Shown here in pieces: positions 3,896-6,058 of a stretch of DNA of 6,058 nt. Origin of the DNA: an uncultured Kiritimatiellota bacterium (GTDB taxonomy: Bacteria > Verrucomicrobiota > Kiritimatiellia > RFP12 > UBA1067); assembly GCA_934667425.1 (NCBI GenBank), contig CAKULV010000089.1, forward strand, positions 1-6,058, given 5' to 3'. Below the pieces are notes generated by a model. It saw only the letters and a list, made by a program, of their open reading frames with translations, was not told where the DNA came from and made no database searches. Made by a program: the position numbers and the translations under genes. Each line of letters starts with the position of its first letter. Positions within the stretch are counted from its first letter, which is position 1.

Positions 3896-6058
3896 TCATT
3901 CAGTCGCCCGGACGACCTTCTCCTCCCCCTTCACGAACTCGCGCATCCGCTGGAAGACAGCGTAGAGCGCCGGCACGAAGACGATGCCCACGAACGTCGC
4001 GAGCAGCATGCCTGACATCGTGCAGATGCCGATCGCCTTCATCGCGCCCGAGCCGGCGCCGTGGGCGAACGCGAGCGGCAGCACGCCGATCACGAAGCTC
4101 CACGCCGTCATCTGCACCGCGCGGAAGCGCAGGTTCGCGCCGTTGTAGGCCGCCGTCAGGATAGAGAGCCCGCGCTCGCGCTCCTGCTTCGAGAACTCGA
4201 CCATCAGGATCGCGTTCTTCGCCGCGAGTCCGATCAGCATGACGCAGCCGAGCTGCGCGTAGACCGAGAGGTCCGTCTTCGTCACCCAGAGGCCGATGAA
4301 CGCACCGACAATGGCGAAGAGGACGGACAGCATCACGGAGATGGGGATCGTCCAGCTCTCGTACTGCGCGACGAGGAAGAGGTAGGCGAAGACGAGCGCG
4401 AACGCCATCAGGATCGCGAGACGCCCTTCGTTCTCCTTCTCCTGCGACTGGACGGGGCCCCACTCGATGTCGAACCCCTTCGGCTTCGGAGTCCGCTCGA
4501 TGAGTCGCATGATGTCCGACGAGGAGACGCCCGGCGCGGGCGTGACATCGCACCACGCCGCGAGCATCTTGTTGTAGCTCATCGTCTCGCGAGTGCCGCC
4601 GACGTACTCGACCGTGCCGAGCGACGCGAGCGGCACCGTGGATCCGCTCTCCGTCGGGATGTGCACCGCCTCGATGTCGGCGATGCCGATGCGGAAGTCA
4701 GGGTCGTTCTGAAGCTTGACCTGGTAGACTCCGCCCTTGATGTTGAAGTCGTTGACGTAGTACGAGGCAAGCTGGTTCTGGAGCGTCGCGAAGACCGTCT
4801 TGGGCGTGAGGCCGAGGATGTCTATCTTCCGTCGGTCGAGCTTGAGCTCCAGCTGCGGCGTCGAGCAGGTGAAGCCGTGCTTCGCCGCCGTGACGAGCGC
4901 GTTCGTCGAGAGGTCCTGGACGAAGGCGTCAGCCGCCGCGAGCAATTCCTCCGGCTCACAGCCCTCGATCGAGCAGAAGTTGAAGCCGACGCCGGAACTG
5001 CCGCCGAGGCCCTTGATCGCCGCCGGCTGCGTGAGGCTGTAATCGACCTGCGGGAAGTCCTTCAGCACCTCCCGGATGCGTTCCATCACGGTGTCGATCG
5101 ACTTCTCCTCGGTCTTGCGGTCGTTCCAGTGCTCCAGGCGCGTGAAGATCGTGAAGAGGTTCTCGCCCGAGCCCCACAGGCTGTTCGAGCCGCACCGCTG
5201 CGTGCAGGAGACGACGCCGGGAATCTGCCGGATGCGCTCGTAGATCGCGTCCGACACGGCGATCGCGCGCTCCATCGACTGGCCCTCGCTGAGCCGGGCG
5301 TTCAGCGAGACGTAGCCGCGGTCCTCCTTCGGCAGGAAGGCCGTCGGCACCTTGCCGGAGACGAACCAGAGCGCGGCGGCGAACGCCGCGAAGAGGAGGA
5401 TCGTGATAACCGCGTGGCGGATGAAGAACAGGACGAAGCGGAGGTATCCGCGCCGGAACCTGTCGAGAGTCCAGTTGAACGGCGCGAATATCCGCACGGG
5501 AGTCTCGCGCGGAGGCTTCAGCAGGTAGGCGCAGAGGACGGGCGAGAGGACGAGCGCGACGACCGTCGAGAAGCAGAGCGCGACGCACATCGTCACGGCG
5601 AACTGCACGTACATCATGCCGACCATGCCGGAGTAGAACGCGAGCGGCAGGTAGCACGCGAGCGTGACAAGCGTCGTCGCGATGATCGCGCCCGTGATCT
5701 GCGACATCGACTTCTTCGCGGCCTCCTTCGCCGACAGCCTCTCGCGGAGCATGAGCGACTGGCAGTTCTCGACGACGACGATCGCGTCGTCGACGAGCGA
5801 GCCGATGACGAGGATGAGGCCGAACATCGTCAGCACGTTCAGCGTATAGCCGAGCGGATAGAGCACCGCGAACGTCGCGAAGAGCGAGATCGGGATCGCG
5901 ATCGCCGGCACGAACGTCGCGCGCCAGTCCTGCAGGAAGAGGTAGGTGATCGCGACGACGAGGATGAGCGCGATGACGAGCGTCTTGAACGTCTCCTTCA
6001 GGAAGACGAGCGTGAACGCGGTCGAGTCGTCCACCAGCACCGCCTCGACGCCCTTCGG
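3896..6058 (-). CDS. RND multidrug efflux transporter, HAE1/AcrB type, N-terminus cut by the window edge
   Basis: 720 residues in frame to the right edge, beginning PKGVEAVLVDD. They match AcrB-type pumps from about residue 317 to the end, so roughly 310 residues (TM1 and most of the first porter loop) lie outside. The protein is an inner-membrane, proton-driven trimer that exports hydrophobic or amphiphilic compounds with a periplasmic adaptor and an outer-membrane channel. TM2-TM7 are visible up to about residue 245, then the second periplasmic porter/docking loop, then TM8-TM12. The proton-relay residues are all kept: Asp90-Asp91 in TM4 (GSLVDDAIVV), Lys614 in TM10 (GLAAKNAILMVEF), Arg644 and Thr651 in TM11 (equivalents of AcrB D407, D408, K940, R971, T978). 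GAGSGA in the TM11-12 loop is also typical. The C-terminus is normal, ending in a charged tail. The GTG at 6040 is internal and not the start. The gene is followed after 1 nt by gluQ. Adaptor and channel genes, if present, would lie to the right. The drug range cannot be read from this fragment. Confidence 0.93.
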   Translation of the reverse strand, partial: PKGVEAVLVDDSTAFTLVFLKETFKTLVIALILVVAITYLFLQDWRATFVPAIAIPISLFATFAVLYPLGYTLNVLTMFGLILVIGSLVDDAIVVVENCQSLMLRERLSAKEAAKKSMSQITGAIIATTLVTLACYLPLAFYSGMVGMMYVQFAVTMCVALCFSTVVALVLSPVLCAYLLKPPRETPVRIFAPFNWTLDRFRRGYLRFVLFFIRHAVITILLFAAFAAALWFVSGKVPTAFLPKEDRGYVSLNARLSEGQSMERAIAVSDAIYERIRQIPGVVSCTQRCGSNSLWGSGENLFTIFTRLEHWNDRKTEEKSIDTVMERIREVLKDFPQVDYSLTQPAAIKGLGGSSGVGFNFCSIEGCEPEELLAAADAFVQDLSTNALVTAAKHGFTCSTPQLELKLDRRKIDILGLTPKTVFATLQNQLASYYVNDFNIKGGVYQVKLQNDPDFRIGIADIEAVHIPTESGSTVPLASLGTVEYVGGTRETMSYNKMLAAWCDVTPAPGVSSSDIMRLIERTPKPKGFDIEWGPVQSQEKENEGRLAILMAFALVFAYLFLVAQYESWTIPISVMLSVLFAIVGAFIGLWVTKTDLSVYAQLGCVMLIGLAAKNAILMVEFSKQERERGLSILTAAYNGANLRFRAVQMTAWSFVIGVLPLAFAHGAGSGAMKAIGICTMSGMLLATFVGIVFVPALYAVFQRMREFVKGEEKVVRATE

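Noticed and set aside
3900..4556. A 218-codon minus-strand frame within the end of the RND gene
   Set aside because: It is an out-of-frame shadow full of Arg and Ala; the RND frame here carries intact TM8-TM12 and the proton-relay residues.
5898..5905. GCGATCGC octamers (also at 3311-3318), which recall the HIP1 repeat of cyanobacteria
   Set aside because: Only two copies were noticed, both within Ile/Ala codon runs of GC-rich genes, which is expected from composition.

Overview
The window is a GC-rich bacterial chromosome segment with six protein-coding features: two secreted-protein genes, a short possible gene, a glycogen-binding-type small protein, a tRNA-modifying enzyme and part of a multidrug-efflux pump. 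An RND pump with signal-peptide-bearing neighbours points to a Gram-negative bacterium. A secreted GH20-like glycosidase beside a tiny stand-alone CBM48 protein, plus the base composition, would fit a PVC-group organism (Verrucomicrobiota/Kiritimatiellota type). That placement is a guess from gene style; no marker gene fixes it.

Layout, left to right. (1) 1-569, minus: 5' part of an unrecognised secreted protein whose C-terminus lies beyond the left edge. (2) 570-811: an AT-richer gap that holds a coding-looking short frame (577-705, minus). (3) 812-2389, minus: a complete 525-aa secreted TIM-barrel protein resembling family-20-type glycoside hydrolases. (4) 2390-2609: a divergent control region with a promoter for each direction and, exactly between the two -35 boxes, a perfect 24-bp inverted repeat. 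(5) 2610-2960, plus: a 116-aa protein made of a basic tail and one CBM48/AMPK-type glycogen-binding domain, followed by an intrinsic terminator at 3010-3045. (6) 2953-3894, minus: glutamyl-queuosine tRNA(Asp) synthetase, overlapping the CBM48 gene tail-to-tail by 8 nt. (7) 3896-6058, minus: the C-terminal 720 residues of an HAE1-type RND efflux transporter, open at the right edge, whose stop codon is 1 nt from the gluQ start.

How they work together. The RND gene and gluQ are almost certainly co-transcribed and probably translationally coupled. The GH20-like gene and the CBM48 gene share a symmetric divergent promoter, so they may be co-regulated; both have a carbohydrate theme, but a functional link is only inferred. 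The left 0.8 kb is visibly richer in A/T than the rest and may have a different history. There are no tRNA or rRNA genes, CRISPR arrays or transposase genes. I found no clear new multi-gene system. The most unusual element is the palindrome between the divergent promoters.
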